DNA of 64,000 bases from Couchioplanes caeruleus (GTDB lineage Bacteria; Actinomycetota; Actinomycetes; Mycobacteriales; Micromonosporaceae): assembly GCF_023499255.1 (NCBI RefSeq), contig NZ_CP092183.1, positions 5,886,501-5,950,500 on the forward strand. The letters are read 5' to 3'. Both the position numbers and the translations under genes were made by a program. The notes under the pieces were generated by a model, which made no database searches, was not told the DNA's origin, and was given only the letters and a program-made list of their open reading frames with translations. Positions 1 to 7,873 of the stretch are shown in pieces. The number at the start of each line of letters is the position of its first letter. The stretch's first letter is position 1.

Positions 1-24
1 CGACGTCATGCATGACAGCTCTCC

Positions 25-1170
25 TCATCCGAACAGGGACACGTCGATGGAGTCGGCCAGGGCCCGGTAGCCGGCGTCGTTGCCGTGCAGGTGATCCCCC
101 GCGTGCAGGTCGTCGCGGATCCGGCGGGGCCGGGCCGGGTCGCGCCAGACGGCGTCGAAGTCGAGCACCGCGTCGAACTCCCCGCCGGTACGGATCCAGT
201 CGTTGACCGCCCGGCGCGCGGCGTCGCCCTCCGGGGTGTAGATGTCGTGGCCCTCGTACGGCGCGATGGTCGCGGCGTGGATCGCGACCCCGCGGTCGTG
301 CGCCCGGGCGATCAGCTGGCGCAGGCCGGCGATGACGTCGTCCGCCGTCACCGGCGCGCCCGGGAACATCGCGAGGAAATCGGCAAGCGGCCCGTCGTCG
401 CGAGGCGCGAACGAGATGGCGAGGTCGTTGGCGCCGATGGACACCACCACGCAGCCGAGTCCGGGCGTCGCCAGCACATCGCGGTCGAAGCGGGCCAGAC
501 CGGAGGCGCCGAGCCCGTCGTTGAGCAGCCGGTTGCCGCTGATGCCCTGGTTGGACACGTAGAGCCCGCGCTCGGCCAGCCGGTCCGGCCAGCTGCGCGC
601 GGCCCCCACGGTCGAACCGGCGCCGTCGACCCGGGAGTCACCCAGCGCCACGACGGTCCTGGCGGAGCCGCCGGCCAGCACCTCGACCGCCGAGATCAGG
701 GCCCGGGCCGTCAGCGGTGCGGCGTGCGGGGGCAGGGCCGGGGCGGCCACCGCGTTGCCCGGGATCGCCCAGCCCACGTCGAGCGGCATGTCGTGGCCGG
801 TGCAGGCGGCGACCTTCCCGGGCAGGTACAGGTCGATGGACAGCCGGGTGAGGTCGGCGAGCGGCAGGTCCACCGGATCGCTGACGAGCGGCGCTCCCGC
901 CGGGACGGTGGCGGCTGCCCGGCCGCCGAAGGTCAGCTCGCGGTCGGTGCCCGCCTGGACACCGCCGCCGGGCCCGGCGAGGCCCAGTCGGGCGGCGCCG
1001 ATCGTGAGCGGCTCGATCCCGTGCTCGTTGCTGAGGCGTACCCGTACCCGGCGCCCGCCGCCACTGACGCGGAGCTCCTGGCGCAGCGTCACGTCGGCGA
1101 ACGCGGCGTCGGTGACCTGCGGGGAAGTACCCCAGGTACGGACCCAGCCGGCGTCTTCGAATGCAGTCAT
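25..1170 (-). CDS. SGNH/GDSL-family hydrolase (381 aa)
   Basis: Serine esterase/lipase of the SGNH superfamily, acting on an unknown ester. The nucleophile block reads ALGDSRVDG near residue 175-183, the Gly/Asn block reads SIGANDLA near 250, and the catalytic Asp/His block is DDLHAGDHLH near the C-terminus. About 170 residues of beta-rich sequence precede the GDS block, as in two-domain actinobacterial GDSL esterases. No signal peptide is visible, so it is probably cytoplasmic or exported by an unseen route. The frame stays open upstream, but the ATG at 1170 starts a sensible protein (MTAFEDAGW) and the upstream extension is arginine-rich shadow sequence. Confidence 0.85.
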   Translation of the reverse strand: MTAFEDAGWVRTWGTSPQVTDAAFADVTLRQELRVSGGGRRVRVRLSNEHGIEPLTIGAARLGLAGPGGGVQAGTDRELTFGGRAAATVPAGAPLVSDPVDLPLADLTRLSIDLYLPGKVAACTGHDMPLDVGWAIPGNAVAAPALPPHAAPLTARALISAVEVLAGGSARTVVALGDSRVDGAGSTVGAARSWPDRLAERGLYVSNQGISGNRLLNDGLGASGLARFDRDVLATPGLGCVVVSIGANDLAISFAPRDDGPLADFLAMFPGAPVTADDVIAGLRQLIARAHDRGVAIHAATIAPYEGHDIYTPEGDAARRAVNDWIRTGGEFDAVLDFDAVWRDPARPRRIRDDLHAGDHLHGNDAGYRALADSIDVSLFG

Positions 1171-1247
1171 GCTCCGGACAGTGGGGCCCGGCGCTGACAG
1201 GAGGCGGACAGGGCGCCGACACGTGACCCACACCGTGCCGGCACGGC

Positions 1248-2138
1248 TCATGGCACAGACGACGCCGCTATCTCGCGCAGCGCGCTGAGCACCGTACGCA
1301 CGGCGGCGCGGTGCAGGCTCTCCGGACGGGCGAGCACGTCGATGTGCCGCCCGGCCGGCAGGTCGGCCAGCGGGCGCAGCACCACGCCCGGATCGGGACG
1401 GCCGGTGTAGCCGGGCAGCAACGCGAGCCCGCCGCCCGCCGCCACGATCGCGGCCGCGACGGTGAAGTCGTTGACCCGGTGGACGATCTCGAGGGGCCGG
1501 CCGGCGGCTGCCGCGATCGCCGTCAGGACGCCCTCCAGCGGGAAACCCTCGTGGACGCAGAGCCACGCCTCCCCCGCGACGTCGCCGGCGGTGAGCGTCG
1601 TCTTCGCAGCCAGCCGGTGACCCGCGGGCATCGCGACGTACAGCGGCTCGTGGACGAGCGGCACGACCGTGAGCCGGTCGGCCGGCCAGGGCGGGCTGTG
1701 CGCCAGACGGTGCGCCAGCACCAGGTCGTAGTCGGCGGCCAGCCCGGGGAAGCGGACCTGGGCGACGTCCTCGTCCGAGCACCGCACCGGCGGCAGGCCG
1801 GCCCGGGCGAGCAGTGGGCCGAAGTAGGTCAGCCCGGCGCTGTGGAAGGCAGCAACCGTGACCGGCGCGGCGGGGTCGTCGAGGTAGGCGTCCACGGCCC
1901 GGCCGGCGCGGTCGAGCGCGGTGGAGACCTCGATCGCCGCGGCGGCCAGGGACCGGCCCGCCCCGGTCAGCACGAGGCGGCGGCCGCGGCGCTCGGTCAG
2001 CGGCACCCGCGCCGAGCGCTGCAGCGAGCGCAGCTGCTGGGACACCGCCGACGGGGTGATGTGCATCGCCCGGGCGACCGCGGCGAGGCTTCCCCGATCG
2101 CCGAGTTCCCTGAGCAGGCGCAGGTGGTGCAGATCCAT
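1248..2138 (-). CDS. LysR-family transcriptional regulator (296 aa)
   Basis: The N-terminal winged helix-turn-helix covers about residues 1-60 (MDLHHLRLLRELGDRGSL, then AMHITPSAVSQQL), followed by an effector-binding domain to the C-terminus, at usual LysR length. It is divergent from the EamA-family exporter gene at 2212 with only 73 bp between the starts, so it very probably controls that gene and itself. Overlapping short inverted repeats in this gap are the likely binding site. The effector cannot be told from the sequence. Confidence 0.9.
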   Translation of the reverse strand: MDLHHLRLLRELGDRGSLAAVARAMHITPSAVSQQLRSLQRSARVPLTERRGRRLVLTGAGRSLAAAAIEVSTALDRAGRAVDAYLDDPAAPVTVAAFHSAGLTYFGPLLARAGLPPVRCSDEDVAQVRFPGLAADYDLVLAHRLAHSPPWPADRLTVVPLVHEPLYVAMPAGHRLAAKTTLTAGDVAGEAWLCVHEGFPLEGVLTAIAAAAGRPLEIVHRVNDFTVAAAIVAAGGGLALLPGYTGRPDPGVVLRPLADLPAGRHIDVLARPESLHRAAVRTVLSALREIAASSVP

Positions 2139-2140
2139 AA

Positions 2141-2161
2141 GGTGTGACTACACCATTGGTG
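2141..2161. promoter_or_regulatory. Candidate LysR operator between divergent regulator and exporter
   Basis: Two overlapping inverted repeats lie in the 73-bp gap: GGTGT-N4-ACACC at 2141-2154 and CACCA-T-TGGTG at 2151-2161. Position and dyad symmetry fit a LysR regulator that binds its own divergent promoter region. The assignment to this regulator is inferred from position only. Confidence 0.5.
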
Positions 2162-2211
2162 GAGTGGTTCGCGTCTTGTCTTCACAGTCGGCCCCGCAGC
2201 AGGCTGCAAGC

Positions 2212-3144
2212 ATGTCGATACGCCGCAGCGATCTGTTACTGCTGATCGTGGCGGTGGTGTGGGGCAGCAGCTATCTGGCCGCCCAGACCCTCGTCCTGGC
2301 CGGTGGGGTGCTGGCCGTGCTGGCGCTGCGCTTCCTCGTCTCGGCGATCGCGCTGGCGCCTGCCATGGCCGTGCGCCGGCCCAGCCCGGCCGAGCTGCGG
2401 ACCGGGACGCTGCTGGGCCTCACCCAGGCGGCGGTGCTGGTGCTGGAGACGTACGGGGTGTCGCTGACCAGCGCGACCAATGCCGGGGTGCTGATCAGCC
2501 TGACGATCCTGCTGACGCCGGCGCTCGAGGGCGCCGTACGACGGCAGTGGCTGCCGCCTCGGTTCTTCGCGGCCGCGACAGTGGCGGTGGCCGGCGTGGT
2601 CCTGCTCGTCGCCGGCCCGGGGCTGCGCGCGCCGACGGCCGGTGACGCCCTGATGCTCGCCGCCGCCGTCGTCCGCACGGTCCACGTCACGCTGTCCGGG
2701 CGGCTGACGGACAGCCGGCGGTACGACACGGTGACGCTCACCTGGCTGCAGACCGCGGTCGGCGCGGCCCTGTTCACCCTGCTCGCCGCGCCCGGCCTGC
2801 CGGCGGCGGTACGGGCCTTCGGGCCGGGTCACTGGCTCGGTGTGCTGTACCTGGCGCTGGGCTGCAGCGTTTTCGCGTTCCTGGTGCAACTGTGGGCGAT
2901 CCGGCGTACGTCCGCGGCACGCGCGAGCCTGCTGCTGGGTACGGAGCCGGTGTGGGCGGTGCTGATCGGGGTGGGCCTCGGCGGCGAGCACCTGACCGCG
3001 GTCGCCGTCGCCGGCATCGCGCTGGTCCTCGGCGGCACGTACTACGGCCAGCGCGTGGAGGCGGACCACCGCGCGCCGGTCCCGGTTCCATCCGCAGACC
3101 GGACTCCGGCGGACGGATTTTCGCCGTCCGCGCCGCTACCCTGA
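2212..3144 (+). CDS. EamA/DMT-family transporter (310 aa)
   Basis: Integral membrane exporter of the drug/metabolite transporter superfamily. About ten hydrophobic segments form two EamA repeats. The opening SDLLLLIVAVVWGSSYLAAQ matches the usual first helix with its WGSS motif, and the second repeat ends near IALVLGGTYYGQR before a charged tail. The frame is open further upstream, but the ATG at 2212 directly precedes the first helix. Substrates in the family are amino acids or metabolites; here it is unknown. The divergent LysR gene is the probable regulator. Confidence 0.88.
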   Translation: MSIRRSDLLLLIVAVVWGSSYLAAQTLVLAGGVLAVLALRFLVSAIALAPAMAVRRPSPAELRTGTLLGLTQAAVLVLETYGVSLTSATNAGVLISLTILLTPALEGAVRRQWLPPRFFAAATVAVAGVVLLVAGPGLRAPTAGDALMLAAAVVRTVHVTLSGRLTDSRRYDTVTLTWLQTAVGAALFTLLAAPGLPAAVRAFGPGHWLGVLYLALGCSVFAFLVQLWAIRRTSAARASLLLGTEPVWAVLIGVGLGGEHLTAVAVAGIALVLGGTYYGQRVEADHRAPVPVPSADRTPADGFSPSAPLP

Positions 3145-3800
3145 CATCGACGACCATGCCGCGTGGTTGCGGGCACAACCCAGCCGGATGCTCGACTTCC
3201 GGGCCGGGACCGTCGAGTTCACCGGCCGGGAGACCGACCTGGAGCTGCTGCGGGCCTGGATGACGGCACCGGCGGCGTTCTCGTACTCCCGGCCCAGCAG
3301 GTACCTCGTGAGCCCGAGCAGGTTGCCGGGCGCCTCGCGACCGCGGTGCCGTGCGTCGACGGCCACCAGCGCCGCCATGAGGATCGCCAGGGTGAGGCCG
3401 AACTCCGCCGTCGTCAGGGCCTCGGGCGGGCTGACCTCCGCTTGTCCGGGCGCGGGCGGGTAGTGCCGTGCGAAACCGTCACGAGCGGCCCGGAACAGGG
3501 CGCCGCGTTCTGTGCCGATCCTGGCTGCCCTCCGCCGGCGGGTACGTGTCCATGGCGTGCATCGCGTCGACCACCAGCCAGCCGGAGCCGCCGAACTCGT
3601 CGGCCAGCTGCGCCGCCAGCCGCGATTTGCCCTGGCCACCCGCACCGTGCAGCCAGCGCACCGAGAGCTCGGGGTGGCCACGCTGCTGCTGGAGGGCATT
3701 CCCGGCGAGGACATCCCGCAGCTGATCACCCGGGACGGGACCGCGGCGTCGCTGCATCTGCTCCGCCCGGCCGACGCCGGTGGCGACGGCGCCGGCCGGA
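3137..3800 (+). pseudogene. Shattered STAND/NB-ARC-type ATPase gene with an internal inversion
   Basis: Pieces of one protein family lie on both strands. On the plus strand 3143-3283 encodes WLRAQPSRMLDFRAG then VEFTGRETDLELLRAWM, the pre-P-loop region of actinobacterial STAND NTPases. The next piece is on the minus strand: reading left from about 3664 gives VRWLHGAGGQGKSRLAAQLA (Walker A GAGGQGKS), then DEFGGSGWLVVDAMHAMDTY. A frame change follows, then LFRAARDGFARHYPP and FGLTLAILMAALVAVDARHR down to about 3284. Plus-strand coding-like sequence resumes at 3665 (ELGVATLLLEGIPGEDIPQL). Re-inverting 3284-3664 joins FS to VRWLHG in frame. TCTCG (3279-3283) and CGAGA (3662-3666) form a 5-bp inverted repeat at the breakpoints. 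The Walker B region normally found after GSQDLR-like sequence seems missing, so there is also an internal deletion. Confidence 0.7.
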
Positions 3801-3826
3801 CCGACGGTCGACCGGCCGCCACGTCG

Positions 3827-4117
3827 TCAACCACCCCTCCCTCGATCACCCGGCGTCTCCGCCGGAGCAGGGGCGTCCCTAGGGGTGTCCCAGAGCGCCT
3901 CCACCGAGGACCGCAGGGCCTTCGCGACCTTGATGGCCAGGTAGACCGACGGGGCGTAGTCGCCGGTCTCCATGGCGATGATGGTCTGACGGCTCACCTG
4001 GACGGTGGCGGCGAGGCTCTGCTGGGTCAGGCCGACGTCCTTGCGGGCGGCGCGGATGCGGGCGCCCGCAGCGCCGTCCGCTTCCGGGGAGCGGACGGGG
4101 CCGGAGACGGGCGTCAT
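3827..4117 (-). CDS. XRE-family helix-turn-helix regulator (96 aa)
   Basis: Small DNA-binding protein whose helix-turn-helix runs over about residues 20-75: RIRAARKDVGLTQQSLAATV, then VSRQTIIAMETGDYAPSVYL, then AIKVAKALRSSVEALW. This is the compact XRE form often encoded next to a membrane protein. Its ATG overlaps the stop codon of the upstream membrane-protein gene (ATGA at 4115-4118), so the two are translationally coupled and probably work together. Its 3' end lies against the STAND pseudogene. Confidence 0.85.
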   Translation of the reverse strand: MTPVSGPVRSPEADGAAGARIRAARKDVGLTQQSLAATVQVSRQTIIAMETGDYAPSVYLAIKVAKALRSSVEALWDTPRDAPAPAETPGDRGRGG

Positions 4118-4608
4118 CAGTCCTCGTCCCCCGCCAGGGCCTCCTGCCGGGCACGGCGGCGGCCTTTCACGATCGTGACGGCGATGCCCAGCAGCGCGCC
4201 GACGACGCCGCCGCCGGCCGAGCCGAGCCACGACGAGTCGTCGGGATCGGTCACGTACCGCGCGCCGACCACGAAGACGGCGTACGGCGTGACGGTGGCC
4301 AGGAGCAGGATGATGCGCTTGGCACTCCACGTGCGCGGGGTGGTGTCGACCTGCCGGCGCCGCACGTACAGCGTCGCGGTCATCAGGGGCACCCACAGCG
4401 CCGCCAGCATCACCGAGAGCGGCAGCACGGACGGCCTGCCCAGCGCCCAGACCATGACAGCGGCGGCCCACGGCAACAGGATCCCGTGCAGTGAAGCCGC
4501 CGTCGTCATGCCTTCGTACCAGCGCAGGCGCTCGCGCTCGTCGCCGTAGAGGTCGCCGCCGGGATCGAGGTTCCAGCGGACGACCCGGTCAAGAATTGTC
4601 GTCGTCAT
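4117..4608 (-). CDS. Membrane protein paired with XRE regulator (163 aa)
   Basis: Predicted integral membrane protein with about four hydrophobic segments: ILLPWAAAVMVWALG, VLPLSVMLAALWVPLMTATL, IILLLATVTPYAVFVVGA and GGGVVGALLGIAVTIV. A cytoplasmic N-terminus carries RVVRWNLDPGGDLYGDERER. No enzymatic motif was recognised. It is the first gene of a two-gene operon with the XRE regulator, an arrangement common in actinobacteria, where the membrane partner may sense a signal or antagonise the regulator. That role is inference. Confidence 0.75.
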   Translation of the reverse strand: MTTTILDRVVRWNLDPGGDLYGDERERLRWYEGMTTAASLHGILLPWAAAVMVWALGRPSVLPLSVMLAALWVPLMTATLYVRRRQVDTTPRTWSAKRIILLLATVTPYAVFVVGARYVTDPDDSSWLGSAGGGVVGALLGIAVTIVKGRRRARQEALAGDED

Positions 4609-4639
4609 GCGTCCATCATGGTGTCAAGTTCTCTTTACG

Positions 4640-5014
4640 TCAAGAGGACTTGACCTTCCGGAGGTTCGTCCGGACCACGACGCTGAGAAGGAAGAGCCCG
4701 CAGACGGCCTGCTCGACGCGCAGCCAGGCCGGGAAGGCGCCCGGCCAGGCGACGACGGCGACGATCGCGGCCAGCACCACCGCCGAGACGATGCGCAGCC
4801 GGCGTAACGAGGGACGGTGACCGGCGGCGGCGCGGCGGGCGAACACCAGCAGCACCACAGCGCTCGTCGCGACCAGGGGTGTACGGATCCAGACGGCCGT
4901 GGTGACCAGGTCCGGGTCGTGGCGCATGAACACCACGGCGACGACGGTGGCGACGCTGATCACCAGGAAGGCGGACAGCAGCTTGACAACGGTGGGCAGG
5001 TGGTCGTTTCTCAT
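4640..5014 (-). CDS. Small membrane protein (124 aa)
   Basis: Four hydrophobic stretches span most of the protein: LLSAFLVISVATVVAVVFM, TPLVATSAVVLLVFA, RIVSAVVLAAIVAVVAWPGA and AVCGLFLLSVVV, ending in a basic tail (RTNLRKVKSS). Family not recognised. The ATG at 5014 (MRNDHLPTVVKLL) opens the first helix; the longer open frame upstream is non-coding in character. It lies 31 bp downstream of the XRE/membrane operon's promoter side and is divergent from the histidine kinase at 5150. Confidence 0.65.
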   Translation of the reverse strand: MRNDHLPTVVKLLSAFLVISVATVVAVVFMRHDPDLVTTAVWIRTPLVATSAVVLLVFARRAAAGHRPSLRRLRIVSAVVLAAIVAVVAWPGAFPAWLRVEQAVCGLFLLSVVVRTNLRKVKSS

Positions 5015-5149
5015 GCCGCTCAGCCTGCGTTTTCCGGCCGCGGGGACACATCGGCGCGGGGACCGACATCCCGTCTCCACCCCCGGGTGCACCCGCGCCT
5101 CCACCCGTGCGCCGATGCCGGCCGGGCGGCGGGCCTCTAGGTTCGAAGG

Positions 5150-6307
5150 GTGCAGACCGAGGAGCCCGCGCTGACCCGCACCCGGGTCGTCCGGTGGATG
5201 CAGGTGCTGACACCGCTGATGCTCGCCTGGTTCGTCTGGGCCGCGGCCACCGCGGACCCCGGATTCGGGCCCACCGGCAAGCGGTTGACCGTCCTGCTGG
5301 CCACCGCCGTGTTCGTGGCAGGCGTGTTCGGCCGCAACGCGACCGCCGAGCTGCCCGTCCGGCCGGCGCACGTGCTCGCCGTCGCGGCGATGCTGGCCGG
5401 CTCGGTGACGCTGGTGGTGCTCCAGCCGGGCGGCCCGGGCTCCGTGGCGGTGCTGGTCGCGGTGCTGTGCGCGGCGACGCGGCTGATGCCCGTACGCATA
5501 GCCGTCCCCGCCCTGATCGCCGCGTTCGTCGTGCTCGAGATGGCGGCTTCGATCACCGGGCAGGGCTTCGGGTACCTGGCCGTGCTCGCCGGCTTCGCCG
5601 TCCTCTTCGGACTGATGTACCTGGCGTTCCGGCTGGCCGAGGCGCAGGCCGAGACCAAGCGCCTGCTCACCGAGCTCGAAGCCGGCCAGGCGGCGGTGGC
5701 GCGGGCCGCCGGGCTGGCCGAGCGCCAGCGGCTGGCCCGGGAGATGCACGACGTGCTCGCCCACTCCCTGTCCGGGCTGCTGCTGCAGTTGGAGGGCGCC
5801 CGCATGCTGGCCGCCGCGGCCCCGGCCGACCCGCGCCTGCCCGTGATCGTCGACCGCGCCCACCACCTCGCCCGCAGCGGCCTCGACGAGGCTCGCCGCG
5901 CCATCGGCCTGCTGCGCGACGACGACCTGCCCGGGCCGGACCGGCTGGCCGCGCTGGCGGAGGAGTTCACCCGCGACCACGCCGTGCCGTGCGACTTCAC
6001 GGTCTCCGGGGAGCCGCACCCGCTCGGATCGCAGGCGCGGCTGGCCCTGTACCGGGTGGCGCAGGAGGCTCTGACCAACGTCCGCAGGCACGCAACGCCC
6101 ACGCGGGTGTCGATGCGCCTCTCCTACGAACCGGCGGCCACCCGCCTGACCGTCGAGGACTTCGCCGACCACCCGCCCGCGGCTCCCGGCGGGACGGACG
6201 GGTACGGCCTGACCGGGATGCGCGAACGGGCCGAGCTGCTCGGCGGCACCCTCGTCGCGGGCTCGACCGGCCGGGGCTTCCGCGTCGAACTGGCGGTGCC
6301 GGCGTGA
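5150..6307 (+). CDS. NarL-type sensor histidine kinase (385 aa)
   Basis: Membrane sensor of a two-component system. About five hydrophobic segments occupy residues 15-165, followed by a HisKA_3 dimerisation domain with the phospho-acceptor in QRLAREMHDVLAHSLSGLLL (His in REMHD). The C-terminal ATPase domain has an N box in ALTNVRRHA and a G box in DGYGLTGMRERAELLGG. The typical N-box acidic surroundings are somewhat degenerate (VEDFADH). A GTG start at 5150 is used. The stop overlaps the GTG of the response regulator (GTGA), so the two are co-translated. The signal is unknown. Confidence 0.9.
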   Translation: MQTEEPALTRTRVVRWMQVLTPLMLAWFVWAAATADPGFGPTGKRLTVLLATAVFVAGVFGRNATAELPVRPAHVLAVAAMLAGSVTLVVLQPGGPGSVAVLVAVLCAATRLMPVRIAVPALIAAFVVLEMAASITGQGFGYLAVLAGFAVLFGLMYLAFRLAEAQAETKRLLTELEAGQAAVARAAGLAERQRLAREMHDVLAHSLSGLLLQLEGARMLAAAAPADPRLPVIVDRAHHLARSGLDEARRAIGLLRDDDLPGPDRLAALAEEFTRDHAVPCDFTVSGEPHPLGSQARLALYRVAQEALTNVRRHATPTRVSMRLSYEPAATRLTVEDFADHPPAAPGGTDGYGLTGMRERAELLGGTLVAGSTGRGFRVELAVPA

Positions 6308-6942
6308 TCCGGGTGCTGATCGCCGACGACCAGCGGGTGATCCGCGAGGGGCTGGGCATGGTGCTGGGCCTGATGGCGGGCGTCGAGGTGGTCGGTGCGG
6401 CCGCCGACGGGACCGAGGCGGTCACCCTGGCCCTGGCCGTACGCCCCGACGTGGTGCTGATGGACCTGCGGATGCCGCGGTGCGACGGGGTCGAGGCCAC
6501 GCGGCGGCTGCGCGCCGAGGCTCCCGAGGTCAAGGTGGTGGTGCTGACCACGTACTCCGACGACCGGTCGGTGCTCGACGCGTTGCGGGCCGGCGCCCGC
6601 GGCTATCTCACCAAGGACGCCGGCGGCGAGCAGATCCACGAGGCGCTGCGGCAGGTCCTCGACGACCACGCCGTCATCGACCCGGCCGTCCAGCGGCACC
6701 TCATCGACGCGATCGCCGGCGAACCGGCGCAGCGGCCGGAGTTCCCGGACGGCCTCACCCCGCGCGAGGCCGAGGTGCTGTCGCTGATGGCCGGCGGGTT
6801 GTCCAACGGCGAGATCGCCGGCCGCCTGACGGTCAGCGAGGCGACGGTGAAGAGCCACGTCAACCACCTGTTCGCGAAGATCGGCGCCCGTGACCGCGCG
6901 CAGGCCGTCGCCTACGCCTACCGGCACGGCCTCGGCGGGTGA
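6304..6942 (+). CDS. NarL/FixJ-type response regulator (212 aa)
   Basis: Cognate regulator of the kinase directly upstream (4-nt overlap). The receiver domain begins VIRVLIADDQRVIREGLG with acidic pocket DD; the phospho-acceptor Asp is in PDVVLMDLRMPRCDG near residue 54, with the conserved Thr and Lys in VVLTTYSDD and YLTKDAG. The C-terminal LuxR-type helix-turn-helix reads LTPREAEVLSLMAGGLSNGE then VSEATVKSHVNHLFAKIGAR. Target genes are unknown, and no obvious target operator was found nearby. Confidence 0.93.
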   Translation: MIRVLIADDQRVIREGLGMVLGLMAGVEVVGAAADGTEAVTLALAVRPDVVLMDLRMPRCDGVEATRRLRAEAPEVKVVVLTTYSDDRSVLDALRAGARGYLTKDAGGEQIHEALRQVLDDHAVIDPAVQRHLIDAIAGEPAQRPEFPDGLTPREAEVLSLMAGGLSNGEIAGRLTVSEATVKSHVNHLFAKIGARDRAQAVAYAYRHGLGG

Positions 6943-6956
6943 CCGGGAAGCAGGGC

Positions 6957-7808
6957 TCAGCGCACCTGTTCGGCCTTGAACTGCATCCGCGGCGAGGCGT
7001 AGAACTCCTGCGCCTGCACCAGCCGCAGCTCCCGCTCACCGGAGCGGTACGTCGTCTCGATCAGGTCGAAGACGCTCGAGGCCGTACGCTCCAGCGCCAC
7101 CGCCGCGTCCCGGGTCGCGACGTAATGGGCGGTGAACAGCGCGGCCGTGACGTCGCCCGACCCGTTCGCCTTGAACGGCAGGTGCGGGGTGCTCACCAGC
7201 CACGCGCCTGCGGGGTCCACGACGAGCATCTCGATCGTGCCCGCGTCGCGGTTGGGCCGCTCCACGCTCGTGACCAGCACGGTCGACGGTCCCGCGGCCC
7301 GGGCGAGGTCGGCGGAGGCGAGGGTCGACTCGAGGTCCGCCGGCTCGGTGCCCGTGAGGTACCCCAGCTCGAACTGGTTGGGCGTGATGATGTCGGCCAC
7401 CGGCACGACCCGGTCGCGGAGCAGGTCGGGGATCTCCGGCGCGACGAAGCATCCGGACTTGGCGTTGCCCATGACCGGGTCGCACGCGTACAGCGCCGAC
7501 GGGTTGGCGGCCTTCACCCGGCGGACGGCGTCGACGATGACGTCACCGATGCCCACCCCGCCCTGGTAGCCGGAGAGCACGGCGTCGATCTGCGGGAACA
7601 CTCCCCGCTCCTCCACACCGAGCAGCACCTCGGCCACGTCCGGCGGCGGGATCAGCGGCCCGCGCCAGGCGCCGTACCCGGTGTGGTTGGAGAAGTTCAC
7701 CGTGTAGACCGGGATGACCTCGACGCCGATGCGCTGCAGCGGGAAGACGGCCGCGGAATTGCCGACGTGGCCGTGGGCGACCGCCGACTGGATCGACAGA
7801 ACCTTCAT
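6957..7808 (-). CDS. pdxY: Pyridoxal kinase (283 aa)
   Basis: ATP-dependent kinase that phosphorylates pyridoxal in vitamin B6 salvage, of the ribokinase-like PdxK/PdxY family. The N-terminus MKVLSIQSAVAHGHVGNSAA carries the substrate-binding Ser and the GHVGN motif; the middle has GYQGG and ACDPVMGNAKSG; TPNQFELGYLTG is the typical ATP-side motif; KANGSGDVTAALF carries the anion hole and catalytic Asp (GSGD). Length is normal. It stands alone, convergent with the response regulator and downstream in orientation of the GH43 gene. Confidence 0.93.
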   Translation of the reverse strand: MKVLSIQSAVAHGHVGNSAAVFPLQRIGVEVIPVYTVNFSNHTGYGAWRGPLIPPPDVAEVLLGVEERGVFPQIDAVLSGYQGGVGIGDVIVDAVRRVKAANPSALYACDPVMGNAKSGCFVAPEIPDLLRDRVVPVADIITPNQFELGYLTGTEPADLESTLASADLARAAGPSTVLVTSVERPNRDAGTIEMLVVDPAGAWLVSTPHLPFKANGSGDVTAALFTAHYVATRDAAVALERTASSVFDLIETTYRSGERELRLVQAQEFYASPRMQFKAEQVR

Positions 7809-7873
7809 CACGCCAGCGTAGAGGGCGGCCCGCCCGGCCCGGCAGGATTCCCCGCCGGGCCGTGACGGGCGGC

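Noticed and set aside
3137..3800. Insertion sequence or transposon as the cause of the broken STAND gene
   Set aside because: No transposase-like frame, long terminal repeats or target duplication was seen; only 5-bp microhomology marks the breakpoints.
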